Origin: an uncultured bacterium
Lineage (GTDB): Bacteria > Planctomycetota > Phycisphaerae > Phycisphaerales > SM1A02
Assembly (NCBI GenBank): GCA_903861235.1
Contig: CAIOTP010000092.1
Span: 1-7,581, forward strand
DNA: 7,581 nucleotides
Direction of reading: 5' to 3'
In this document: in pieces, positions 1-5,609 of the stretch
Layout: every line of letters starts with the position of its first letter
Numbering within the stretch: position 1 is the stretch's first letter
Notes under the pieces: generated by a model
The model's input: only the letters and a program-made list of their open reading frames with translations
Told to the model about the DNA's origin: nothing
Database searches by the model: none
Position numbers and translations under genes: made by a program

Positions 1-615
1 GCCGCCGTTCTTCGTGTAGACCTGGTCGAACTCGTCCTTCACGATGCTGCCCACCGCGGCCTGCTGCAGTTCGACCTCGGCGATCCGCTTCTTCAGGGCC
101 TCGGCCTTCGCCGGATCGGCGGCGGCCTCCTTGCGGAGCTTGGCCAGCTCGTCGCCCATGCCGCGGCCCTGCTGGGCGTCCATGAGGGCCTTCAGCTGGC
201 TTCGGAGGTCCTTCAGGGCGGGAGTGTCGTTGGCGGGGTTCCAGGGATCGTCGATCTCGCCCCGGAAGTAGCGGAGGTACTGCTCGCCCCAGGTCATGGC
301 GTTGATCCGGTCACGCAGGGCCTTCTGCTTGGCACGGTAGTCCGCGTCCTTGGACGCGTCCCGGGTGCCGATGGTGTTCGTGCCCTTGAACATCATGTGC
401 TCGAAGAAGTGGCTGATGCCGGTGATGCCCGGCCGCTCGTTCACGCTGCCGACCTTGGCCAGCCAGCCGGCGGCGATCACGTTGGGCTGGTCGGTCCTGG
501 GCACCAGCAGGAACTTCATCCCGTTGTCCAGGGTGAACTCCTGGGCGTCCACCTGCTGGCCGCGGGCGGAGAGGGTGAGGGCAAGAAGGGTGACGACGGC
601 GAAAAGGCGCAGCAT
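1..615 (-). CDS. Exported M16-family zinc metallopeptidase, N-terminal part (runs off left edge)
   Basis: The first 205 codons are present and the frame is open to the window edge. Residues 1-20 form a Sec signal peptide: a short charged start (MLRLF), a hydrophobic run, then LSARG before QQ. The inverted zinc motif HFFEH lies at residues 69-73, with E72 as the expected catalytic base and H69/H73 as metal ligands, inside the typical M16 context GITGISHFFEHMMFKGT. Before it, residues 46-66 match the usual strand and turn leading into the motif. Residues 84-190 are a charged, mostly helical insert rich in K, E, A and Q (coiled-coil-like). It ends at EFDQVYTKNGG, which in relatives precedes the region carrying the third zinc ligand; that region lies outside the window. 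The family degrades peptides, and this copy should act outside the cytoplasm. ATG 615 is chosen because the signal peptide begins there and a GGAG sits 11 bases upstream. The fold class is sure; the substrate is unknown. Confidence 0.9.
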   Translation of the reverse strand, partial: MLRLFAVVTLLALTLSARGQQVDAQEFTLDNGMKFLLVPRTDQPNVIAAGWLAKVGSVNERPGITGISHFFEHMMFKGTNTIGTRDASKDADYRAKQKALRDRINAMTWGEQYLRYFRGEIDDPWNPANDTPALKDLRSQLKALMDAQQGRGMGDELAKLRKEAAADPAKAEALKKRIAEVELQQAAVGSIVKDEFDQVYTKNGG

Positions 616-768
616 GGTTCAGGTTTCTCCGTGGGAGGTCCGAGAGCGCATCCGGAAGGCCCGTGAGGGTCCGGGGAATGCAGGTATACCCGGGATCGGA
701 CGAGCCGTTTCACCAAAGGACGCCGTGGATTCTTGGACTTGCGTCGATTGGGGCTACAGTACGGCGGG
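616..768. promoter_or_regulatory. Divergent intergenic region between peptidase and EEP protein
   Basis: This 153-base gap separates two divergent exported-protein genes. On the minus strand a GGAG (630-627) lies 11 bases before the peptidase ATG and could be a Shine-Dalgarno site, so this gene appears to have a conventional leader. The plus-strand promoter lies at 733-760 (separate entry). I see no convincing minus-strand -35/-10 pair; a TATACC on the minus strand near 690-685 is the best -10 candidate, without a well-spaced partner. No RNA gene or repeat is evident. Confidence 0.4.
733..760 (+). promoter_or_regulatory. Probable leaderless promoter of the EEP-fold gene
   Basis: TTGGAC (733-738) and TACAGT (755-760) are separated by 16 bases and resemble -35 and -10 boxes. 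The -10 ends 8 bases before ATG 769, so transcription would begin at or one or two bases before the start codon. No Shine-Dalgarno sequence precedes the ATG. The same arrangement recurs at five other genes here. Confidence 0.5.
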
Positions 769-2646
769 ATGACCCGCTCCACGGCCAGAAAGTTGGCTTC
801 GGCTCTGGTTCTGGCCTGCGCCGGGTCCGCCGCGGCCCAGGTTCGGGTCATGCACTGGAATGTGGTCGGCGGGTGCGGCAACATGGCCGCGCTGCAGCAG
901 GCGCTGGCCGCCATGCACGCGGACGACAAGCCGGGCTGGGCCCAGCCCATGGACATCATGACCTTCAACGAGGTCGACGAGATCTCCTCGAACAGTTCGA
1001 CCTCCTCGGACCAGCCCTTCGCGGCCCTCACCAACGCGATCAACGCGTCGGCCCCGGCGGGCGTGACCTACACCCTCGCCCGGTACACCAACCAGAGCGA
1101 GAACGGGGTGGGTGGCGCCCAGGCCATGTACTACCGCAGCGATCGGTTCACGGAGATCGTCAGCGGGCACAAGGACATCGCCACGGGAGCCAGCCGCTAC
1201 ACCGACCGGTGGCTGCTGCAGTTGAACGGGTACTCCGACGCCAAGGCGAGGATCTACGTGTACGGCTCGCACCTGAAGGCGAGCACCGGGTTCGAGAACG
1301 ACCGCAACACGGGCATGACGGCGATCCGCAACGACGCCAACGCCCTGGGTGCGGGCACGCCGATCGTCTACACCGGCGACTACAACCTCTACAACAACAC
1401 CGAGCCGGCGTACGTCACGCTCATGGCCGCCGGCAACGGCCAGGGCGTGGATCCGTACGGCACCGGCAACTGGGTGGGATCGGCCGGCGCCATCAAGCAC
1501 ACGCAGGCGCCCGCCCAGAGTCCCGGCGGTTGCCTGGTGGGGGGTGGCCTGGACGACCGGTTCGACTTCATCGTGCCGAGCATCGGCGCCGCGGACGGCA
1601 ACGGGTTCTCCATGCTCGCCTCCACCATGCGGGCCGTGGGCAACGACGGCGCGCACTACAACACCGACATCAACGCGGGCAACAACGCCTACTTCCCTGG
1701 CCAGTTGCAGCGATCGAACGATCTGGCGGACGCGCTCTGGCTGGCGGCGGACCACATTCCGCAGCTGCTGGAGTTCCAGGTGCCGGCCAAGCTGTCGGCC
1801 CAGTTCACCACGACCCTGCCGGCCAAGGCGATCCGGGGAACCAGTGTGCCGCTCAGCGTGCAGATCCAGAACGTGGCTCCGTATGTCCACGCTTCCGGCG
1901 TGGACGACCTGACCTACGCCGTCAGCTGCACGGGTGGCGTCTCGGGAACCGCAGCGGGCACGGCAGCCCTGGCGCCAGCCATGACCAGCGTGTCCGTGAG
2001 CCTCAACACGGCCACGGCGGGCACCGTCACGGGGACCGTCACGGTCTCCAGTTCGAGCGAGGCGGTGGAGCCGCCCTCCGTCGCCCTGCCCGTGAGCGTG
2101 AGCGTGATCCGTCCGAGCAACCCCTCGCTCGACGCCACCGCCGACGTGGATTCCGCCAGCCTCTCCATGAGCGGCTCCCCGGACACCGGCTCGCTGACGG
2201 TGGACGGTCTGATCCGCAACGTGGGCTACGACGCGAGCCAGTCCAAGCTCGACGTGGATTCGGTGACCTTCAGTGGAGCCTCCGCATCCCGCTTCTCCAT
2301 GACCCAGGGCATCGGCGCCGGGCTGACCACCGGCAACCGGACGCTGCGCTTCGCCTTCAACACCGCGGGTGCCACGCCCGGGACCTATGCGACCACCGCC
2401 ACCATCCGGACCAGCGACGAGACCGCGGCGGGCGAGCAGGCCCGCAACGTGACCGTGGCCATTTCCGTCGAGATCGGCGGAGGCATCTTCGGGGATCTCG
2501 ACGAGAGCGGTTCGGTCGACGCAGGTGACATCGCCTCGCTCCTGATCCGGTTCGGGTCCTGCGCCGGCTCCTGCCCCGAGGATCTCGACGGCAGCGGCGA
2601 AGTGGATTCCGGCGACATCGCCGTGCTGCTGCTGCTCTTCACCTGA
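769..2646 (+). CDS. Secreted endonuclease/exonuclease/phosphatase (EEP) family protein with Ig-like region and dockerin-like tail
   Basis: A 625-residue exported protein. Residues 1-23 are a signal peptide with probable cleavage at SAAA before Q24. Residues 25-335 carry the DNase I-like EEP active-site set in order: N31 (HWNV), E68 (FNEVDE), H168 (SHLK), D204 and N206 (GDYN), D266 (DRFDFIV), and D328-H329 (AADHIP). The family hydrolyses phosphodiester or phosphomonoester bonds in nucleic acids, sugar phosphates or lipids using a divalent metal; all expected catalytic residues are present, so activity is likely, but the substrate cannot be told. Residues about 340-570 are Ser/Thr/Val-rich and look like two Ig-like beta-sandwich domains. 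Residues 575-625 hold two dockerin-like repeats (GDLDESGSVDAGDI and DLDGSGEVDSGDI), the second ending abruptly at LLLLFT. An in-frame TTG at 733 would extend the protein by 12 residues but would place a non-hydrophobic stretch before the signal peptide and overlap the promoter, so ATG 769 is preferred. Confidence 0.88.
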   Translation: MTRSTARKLASALVLACAGSAAAQVRVMHWNVVGGCGNMAALQQALAAMHADDKPGWAQPMDIMTFNEVDEISSNSSTSSDQPFAALTNAINASAPAGVTYTLARYTNQSENGVGGAQAMYYRSDRFTEIVSGHKDIATGASRYTDRWLLQLNGYSDAKARIYVYGSHLKASTGFENDRNTGMTAIRNDANALGAGTPIVYTGDYNLYNNTEPAYVTLMAAGNGQGVDPYGTGNWVGSAGAIKHTQAPAQSPGGCLVGGGLDDRFDFIVPSIGAADGNGFSMLASTMRAVGNDGAHYNTDINAGNNAYFPGQLQRSNDLADALWLAADHIPQLLEFQVPAKLSAQFTTTLPAKAIRGTSVPLSVQIQNVAPYVHASGVDDLTYAVSCTGGVSGTAAGTAALAPAMTSVSVSLNTATAGTVTGTVTVSSSSEAVEPPSVALPVSVSVIRPSNPSLDATADVDSASLSMSGSPDTGSLTVDGLIRNVGYDASQSKLDVDSVTFSGASASRFSMTQGIGAGLTTGNRTLRFAFNTAGATPGTYATTATIRTSDETAAGEQARNVTVAISVEIGGGIFGDLDESGSVDAGDIASLLIRFGSCAGSCPEDLDGSGEVDSGDIAVLLLLFT

Positions 2647-2654
2647 TCGCGGAG

Positions 2655-2679
2655 CGCAAGTCGGGGTTTCTCCCCTTGC
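2655..2679 (+). terminator. Possible weak terminator hairpin after the EEP gene
   Basis: GCAAG (2656-2660) and CTTGC (2675-2679) flank a G-rich arm (2663-2666) that pairs with the pyrimidine arm 2671-2674, leaving a two-base bulge and a TTTC loop. It begins about ten bases after the stop codon at 2646. There is no U-tract immediately after it, so it could be a factor-dependent end or simply a hairpin. Confidence 0.3.
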
Positions 2680-2721
2680 TGAAGCCGGCAGGTCCGACGA
2701 GGCCAAATTTCGGATTTTGTT

Positions 2722-2751
2722 TTGAGCCCTGAGGCGAGAATGGGCTATTTT
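2722..2751 (+). promoter_or_regulatory. Probable promoter of the RCC1-like gene
   Basis: TTGAGC (2722-2727) and TATTTT (2746-2751) are separated by 18 bases in a locally AT-rich patch of the 113-base gap. The -10 ends 8 bases before ATG 2760 (5 before the alternative GTG 2757), again implying little or no 5' leader. No Shine-Dalgarno sequence is present. Confidence 0.55.
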
Positions 2752-2759
2752 CATTCGTG

Positions 2760-3905
2760 ATGATTTGCAATCGAACCATCCCGGCCGTCACGACCGTTGC
2801 CGCTCTCCTGGCGTCTCCCGCTTCGGCGGACGAGCAGCTGACCATCTGGGGCGACAACAGCTACGGCCAGGCGGACGTGCCCTCGTGGGTGGTGAACCCC
2901 GTTCACGTGGGCTGCACCCGGCGCACCGTGGCGGTGGTCATGCCCGATGGGACCATCGGTGCCTGGGGCTACGACGCGAACGGCGAGGTCTCTTCGGCGC
3001 CGTTTCCCGACCCGGGTGTGAGCTTCGAGAAGGTGTTCGGCGGCTGGGGCTTCACCTTCCTTGGACTGACGAACCAGGGCCAGCTGGTCTCGTGGGGCCG
3101 CAACAGCGTGGGCCAGGCGAACGTGCCGGCGCTGCCGGCGGGGAAGACCTACGTGAAGGGCGCGGTCGGCTTCTTCCACGGCGCCGCGCTCCGCAACGAC
3201 GGACAGATCGTGGCCTGGGGCGCCTCGCAGCCGGTCTTCACCGTGACCCAGCAGGCCACCATCCTGACCGTGCCTGCGCTGCCCGCGGGCGTGGTCTACA
3301 CCGATCTGGGCGTGGGCTACCGCACCACGATCGCGCTGCGGAGCGACGGCCAGCTTCGCGGGTGGGGCATCTCGCTCTACGGCGATCTGGACATCCCGGC
3401 GCTGCCGGCCGGCACCACCTGGACGCAGGTGAGCCTTGCGGGCACCTTCGCCGTGGGCCTGGGCAGCGACGGCGTGATTCGCGCGTGGGGCGACGACTAC
3501 TTCGGTCAGGTCACCGCCAAGCCGGTGGCGCCGGCAGGCCAGACGTTCGTGGAGATCCGCTCCGGTGCGGATCATGCGCTGGCCAGGCGAAGCGACGGAA
3601 CCTGGGTGGGTTGGGGCACCAACTACGACCAGGAGTCGAACGGCCAGCTCGTGCCGTCCGGCTCGCTGAGCCAGCTGATCGCCTCCGGCGGTTTCAACGT
3701 GACGCGTCACCCGGTGGTGGCGGCATGTCCGGGAGACCTGGACCAGAGCACGGTGGTGGATGCGGGCGACATCGGAAGCCTGCTGATCCTGTTCGGCGAC
3801 TGCGCCGGCGGCACCCCGGGCTGCGAGGGCGATCTGGACGGCAGCGCCACCGTGGATGCGGGTGACATCGGCAGCCTGCTCCTGATGTTCGGCGACTGTC
3901 CCTGA
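2760..3905 (+). CDS. Secreted RCC1-like seven-repeat beta-propeller with paired dockerin-like tail
   Basis: A 381-residue exported protein. Residues 1-23 are a signal peptide (MICNRTIPAVTTVAALL, cleavage near ASA before D24). The body contains seven RCC1-type repeats, each with a WG dipeptide preceded by a DG-x-(I/L/W) strand. The Trp residues are at 30, 69, 112, 153, 202, 243 and 285, spaced about 40-49 residues, as expected for a seven-bladed propeller. Typical blade motifs are WGDNSYGQ, WGRNSVGQ and WGDDYFGQ; the segment VPALPAG recurs at blades 3, 4 and 5. Residues 323-381 are two dockerin-like calcium-loop repeats (GDLDQSTVVDAGDI, GDLDGSATVDAGDI), each bracketed by cysteines (C323/C348 and C355/C380). 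Propellers of this kind usually bind proteins or ligands; no enzymatic motif is visible, so a binding or structural surface role is inferred. GTG 2757 is an alternative start one codon earlier. The upstream gene is an unrelated fold with the same kind of tail. Confidence 0.88.
   Translation: MICNRTIPAVTTVAALLASPASADEQLTIWGDNSYGQADVPSWVVNPVHVGCTRRTVAVVMPDGTIGAWGYDANGEVSSAPFPDPGVSFEKVFGGWGFTFLGLTNQGQLVSWGRNSVGQANVPALPAGKTYVKGAVGFFHGAALRNDGQIVAWGASQPVFTVTQQATILTVPALPAGVVYTDLGVGYRTTIALRSDGQLRGWGISLYGDLDIPALPAGTTWTQVSLAGTFAVGLGSDGVIRAWGDDYFGQVTAKPVAPAGQTFVEIRSGADHALARRSDGTWVGWGTNYDQESNGQLVPSGSLSQLIASGGFNVTRHPVVAACPGDLDQSTVVDAGDIGSLLILFGDCAGGTPGCEGDLDGSATVDAGDIGSLLLMFGDCP
3726..3899 (+). repeat. 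Tandem dockerin-like repeat coding units in the propeller gene
   Basis: Two 48-base units (3756-3803 and 3852-3899) encode VDAGDIGSLL(I/L)(L/M)FGDC and differ at 7 of 48 positions by my hand count. Each sits in a 96-base period that also encodes the preceding calcium-loop start (GDLD). This is an intragenic duplication of a protein module, not a mobile repeat. A diverged pair of the same module ends the neighbouring EEP gene (about 2491-2643). Confidence 0.75.
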
Positions 3906-3940
3906 AAAAGAACGCGGGCGACGCCGGAGGCGCCGCCCGC
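3904..3940 (-). terminator. Intrinsic terminator of the tRNA-Cys gene
   Basis: Read on the minus strand, starting two bases after the tRNA discriminator base, there is a stem of GCGGGCG (3940-3934) with CGCCCGC (3920-3914). The stem is interrupted by a two-base mismatch, then an inner GCC/GGC pair with a three-base loop, and is followed by GTTCTTTTTC. This is a textbook rho-independent terminator for the tRNA. Its U-tract lies opposite the end of the convergent propeller gene (stop at 3903-3905). On the plus strand the hairpin is not followed by T's, so it may be only a poor terminator for the propeller transcript. Confidence 0.85.
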
Positions 3941-3942
3941 AG

Positions 3943-4016
3943 AGGCCGTGGTGGGATTTGAACCCACGAATCACGGATTTGCAATCCGTTCCCTTAGGCC
4001 ACTTGGGTACACGGCC
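3943..4016 (-). tRNA. tRNA-Cys (anticodon GCA)
   Basis: The minus strand folds into a complete 74-base cloverleaf. It has a seven-pair acceptor stem (GGCCGTG with CACGGCC), TA at positions 8-9, and a three-pair D stem (CCC/GGG) with a GG-containing loop. The five-pair anticodon stem (ACGGA/TCCGT) carries the loop TTGCAAA with anticodon GCA. The variable loop is GATTC, and the T arm is GTGGG TTCAAAT CCCAC. The discriminator base is U, the identity element expected for cysteine tRNA. The 3' CCA is not encoded (TCT follows), so it must be added by the CCA-adding enzyme. The gene lies between two plus-strand genes and is transcribed against them, with its own terminator. Confidence 0.97.
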
Positions 4017-4022
4017 GGCCGG

Positions 4023-4039
4023 GGCCACACATGGTGGCC
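4023..4039. repeat. Inverted repeat GGCCAC-5-GTGGCC upstream of tRNA-Cys
   Basis: Perfect six-base arms (4023-4028 and 4034-4039) surround a five-base centre. The repeat overlaps the presumed -10 and start region of the tRNA promoter on the minus strand, and lies upstream of the plus-strand gene at 4092. It could be an operator, a leader hairpin, or chance in GC-rich DNA. Confidence 0.4.
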
Positions 4040-4059
4040 GCAGGGACCCTCGGCGTCAA
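4031..4059 (-). promoter_or_regulatory. Candidate promoter of tRNA-Cys
   Basis: On the minus strand TTGACG (4059-4054) matches five of six -35 consensus bases. A 17-base spacer leads to CACCAT (4036-4031), a weak -10. Transcription would start near 4024, about eight bases before the mature tRNA 5' end at 4016. The -10 region falls within the inverted repeat at 4023-4039. Confidence 0.4.
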
Positions 4060-4079
4060 TCCGCACCGGCGCGTTTCCG

Positions 4080-4085
4080 TATGCT
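4080..4085 (+). promoter_or_regulatory. -10 element (TATGCT) of the duplicated-domain gene
   Basis: TATGCT ends exactly six bases before GTG 4092, putting the likely transcription start on the first base of the start codon. No clear -35 lies upstream and no Shine-Dalgarno sequence is present. Agreement between this box and the signal-peptide start supports the GTG choice. Confidence 0.5.
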
Positions 4086-4091
4086 TCCCTC

Positions 4092-5084
4092 GTGCGGATT
4101 CCCGGACTCCTTTCCCTGCTCGTCACGGCCGTCGCCGGGGCCGCCGAGGTGGGCACGCGACCACCGCCACTCGCCGAGGGCTCGGTGCTGACGCGGGTCC
4201 AGGGCACCTTGGTCCAGGGCAAGGGTGATGAGGGCTGGCACTTCCGGCTTCGCGACGCGTTCGAGGGCGAGGCCGATCGCGAACTCGACCTGCTTCCCGC
4301 TGCCGCGCTCGAGGACATGGTGCGTCGGTTCGAGTCGCTTCCCCCCGGTGGGGAGGCTCGTTTCGAGCTCACCGGCACGGTCACGCTCTATCGCGATCGG
4401 AATGGCGTGGTGCCTTGGATGGTCGTGCCCGTGGCGGAGTTCGCCGCTCGGACCAGCCGTCCCGTGCTGCGGCCGCCGGGTGCGGCCGTGCCGGATGTGC
4501 CCGTGCCGGAAGTCGCCGTCGACGATGCGGAGTGGCGCCCACGGCCCTCGGATCAGCGACCCGCCTTCGGCAGCCGCTGGGTTCCGGTGCTTCCGGAGGT
4601 CCGCCGGCAGCTGGCCGAGCGGCCGCTCTCGCAGTCCGGCGAAGTGCAGTCCGACGAGGTGGAGCGACGGCTGATGGAGCGCGTGGGAGAGGCCGCGCGA
4701 TCGCTCGACATGAGCGACGAGGAGGTGCAGGCGGTGCAGGAATCGGAGCGGCTGGTCGGGCCGCACGGCTCGATCGATCCCTTGCGTCAGCGTCCGTGGC
4801 TGGACGCCGACCGCAGCGTGCAGGACCGGCTGGGCATGGTCACACGGGATCCCGTCACGGGTGCCTGGCGATTCGTCTTCGAGAGCAGCCGCGGCGCCGT
4901 GGGCGAGCGGGAGGCCACGCTGCTCCCCGGGCAGGTCCTCGAGCGCCTCGAGCGATCGGCGCGCGGTCAGCACGGCCCGTTCGAAGTGGTGCTGAGCGGA
5001 TCGATCACTCGGTACAAGGGGCGGGCGTACCTGCTGCCCTCCGGGTTCAAGCCGCTGCGGGCCGGCAAGGCGCTCGGTCGCTGA
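4092..5084 (+). CDS. Exported protein of unknown function with two copies of one domain
   Basis: A 330-residue protein that I do not recognise as a named family. GTG 4092 is chosen because it opens a clear signal peptide (MRIPGLLSLLVTAVAGAA, cleavage near A17-A18). The frame is open upstream from 3948, but that extension would run back through the tRNA. Residues about 32-115 and 244-326 look like two copies of the same domain. Aligned landmarks are W49/W259, the LLP ending at P69/P279 (20 residues after the Trp in both), an acidic/basic helix with LE, FEL-TG at G95 and FEVVLSG at G303, then Y100/Y308, and a closing VP or LLP. The link between them (about 120-243) is rich in Pro and acidic residues, with a charged helix near 190-225. 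The pattern (short strands, one helix, G-x-V/I-T-x-Y-x-x-R) suggests a small beta-barrel-like fold, but this is inference. No catalytic motif is seen. It is probably periplasmic. Confidence 0.78.
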   Translation: MRIPGLLSLLVTAVAGAAEVGTRPPPLAEGSVLTRVQGTLVQGKGDEGWHFRLRDAFEGEADRELDLLPAAALEDMVRRFESLPPGGEARFELTGTVTLYRDRNGVVPWMVVPVAEFAARTSRPVLRPPGAAVPDVPVPEVAVDDAEWRPRPSDQRPAFGSRWVPVLPEVRRQLAERPLSQSGEVQSDEVERRLMERVGEAARSLDMSDEEVQAVQESERLVGPHGSIDPLRQRPWLDADRSVQDRLGMVTRDPVTGAWRFVFESSRGAVGEREATLLPGQVLERLERSARGQHGPFEVVLSGSITRYKGRAYLLPSGFKPLRAGKALGR

Positions 5085-5096
5085 ACCCGGCCGGGT
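5085..5096. repeat. 12-base perfect palindrome ACCCGGCCGGGT
   Basis: It starts on the base after the TGA of the upstream gene and ends 11 bases before the -10 of the cyclophilin gene, occupying the place where a -35 would be. It could be a repressor site or a short tetraloop hairpin. It lacks a U-tract, so it is a poor terminator candidate. Confidence 0.35.
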
Positions 5097-5107
5097 CCGG
5101 GGGGCGG

Positions 5108-5113
5108 TACAGT
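5108..5113 (+). promoter_or_regulatory. -10 element (TACAGT) of the cytoplasmic cyclophilin gene
   Basis: TACAGT ends seven bases before ATG 5121, in a 36-base intergenic gap. It is identical to the hexamer before the EEP gene. The bases between it and the ATG are almost all C, so there is no ribosome binding site and a leaderless transcript is likely. Confidence 0.5.
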
Positions 5114-5120
5114 TCCCCCC

Positions 5121-5609
5121 ATGGCTTATCCAACCGCGACCATCGGCACCGAGTTCGGGGACATCGAAGTGGAACTGTGGGACGACGTGGCGCCCGGCCA
5201 TGTCGCCAACTTCCAGAAGCTGGCTCGCAAGGGCTTCTACGACGGCGTGGGCTTCCACCGGATCATTCCGGGATTCGTGATCCAGGGCGGCTGCCCGCAG
5301 GGCACCGGCACTGGAGGCCCGGGCTGGCAGGTGAAGGCGGAGTTCAACAAGCGGCCGCACCAGCCGGGCACGCTCTCCATGGCGAGGAGCGCGCATCCGG
5401 ACAGCGCGGGAAGCCAGTTCTTCATCTGCCTCACGCGCGAGCAGTGCCAGCACCTCGACGGCCAGTACACCGGCTTCGGTCAGGTCACCCAGGGCATGGA
5501 GATCGTGAAGAAGATCGCCGCCGTGCCGGTGGATCGCAACGGTCGACCCACGGGCGGCCTGCCCAAGATGACCAAGGTCACGGCGCCGGAGCCGCCGAAG
5601 AAGGGCTGA
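5121..5609 (+). CDS. Cyclophilin-type peptidyl-prolyl cis-trans isomerase, cytoplasmic
   Basis: A compact 162-residue single-domain cyclophilin without a signal peptide, catalysing cis-trans isomerisation of Xaa-Pro bonds during protein folding. Visible active-site landmarks, with human cyclophilin A equivalents, are FHRIIPGFVIQGG with R47 (R55), F52 (F60) and Q55 (Q63); LSMAR with M87; SAGSQFFI with Q99 (Q111) and F101 (F113); and HLDGQYTGFG with H111 in place of W121 and Y116 in place of H126. Trp replacement at the cyclosporin-contact position is common in bacterial cyclophilins and predicts weak cyclosporin binding. Length is normal for the minimal family. The C-terminus TAPEPPKKG lies in a 32-base tail-to-tail overlap with a second, lipoprotein cyclophilin on the other strand. 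It starts 36 bases after the upstream gene but seems to have its own promoter. Confidence 0.95.
   Translation: MAYPTATIGTEFGDIEVELWDDVAPGHVANFQKLARKGFYDGVGFHRIIPGFVIQGGCPQGTGTGGPGWQVKAEFNKRPHQPGTLSMARSAHPDSAGSQFFICLTREQCQHLDGQYTGFGQVTQGMEIVKKIAAVPVDRNGRPTGGLPKMTKVTAPEPPKKG

Noticed and set aside
733..768. TTG 733 as start of the EEP protein
   Set aside because: It adds a 12-residue segment before a complete signal peptide and overlaps the putative promoter boxes.
663..2528. A 621-codon plus-strand frame overlapping the EEP gene in another phase
   Set aside because: Arg/Gly/His-rich shadow with no recognisable features. It shares the same DNA as the motif-bearing EEP frame.
754..2754. A 666-codon open frame on the minus strand opposite the EEP gene
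   Set aside because: Its product is rich in Arg, Gly, His, Ala and Val with no domain or signal, as expected for the antisense of a GC-rich gene. The plus-strand gene has a signal peptide and a complete set of catalytic motifs.
2491..3899. A cellulosome locus, suggested by the dockerin-like tails
   Set aside because: There is no cohesin, scaffoldin or glycoside hydrolase in the window, and the carriers are an EEP enzyme and a propeller.
2751..4028. A 425-codon minus-strand frame over the propeller gene and tRNA
   Set aside because: It would read through the tRNA and terminator and has antisense-type composition.
3948..4091. Upstream extension of the duplicated-domain protein to a start at 3948
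   Set aside because: The extension lies over the tRNA-Cys gene and would bury the signal peptide that begins at GTG 4092, which also has a well-placed -10.
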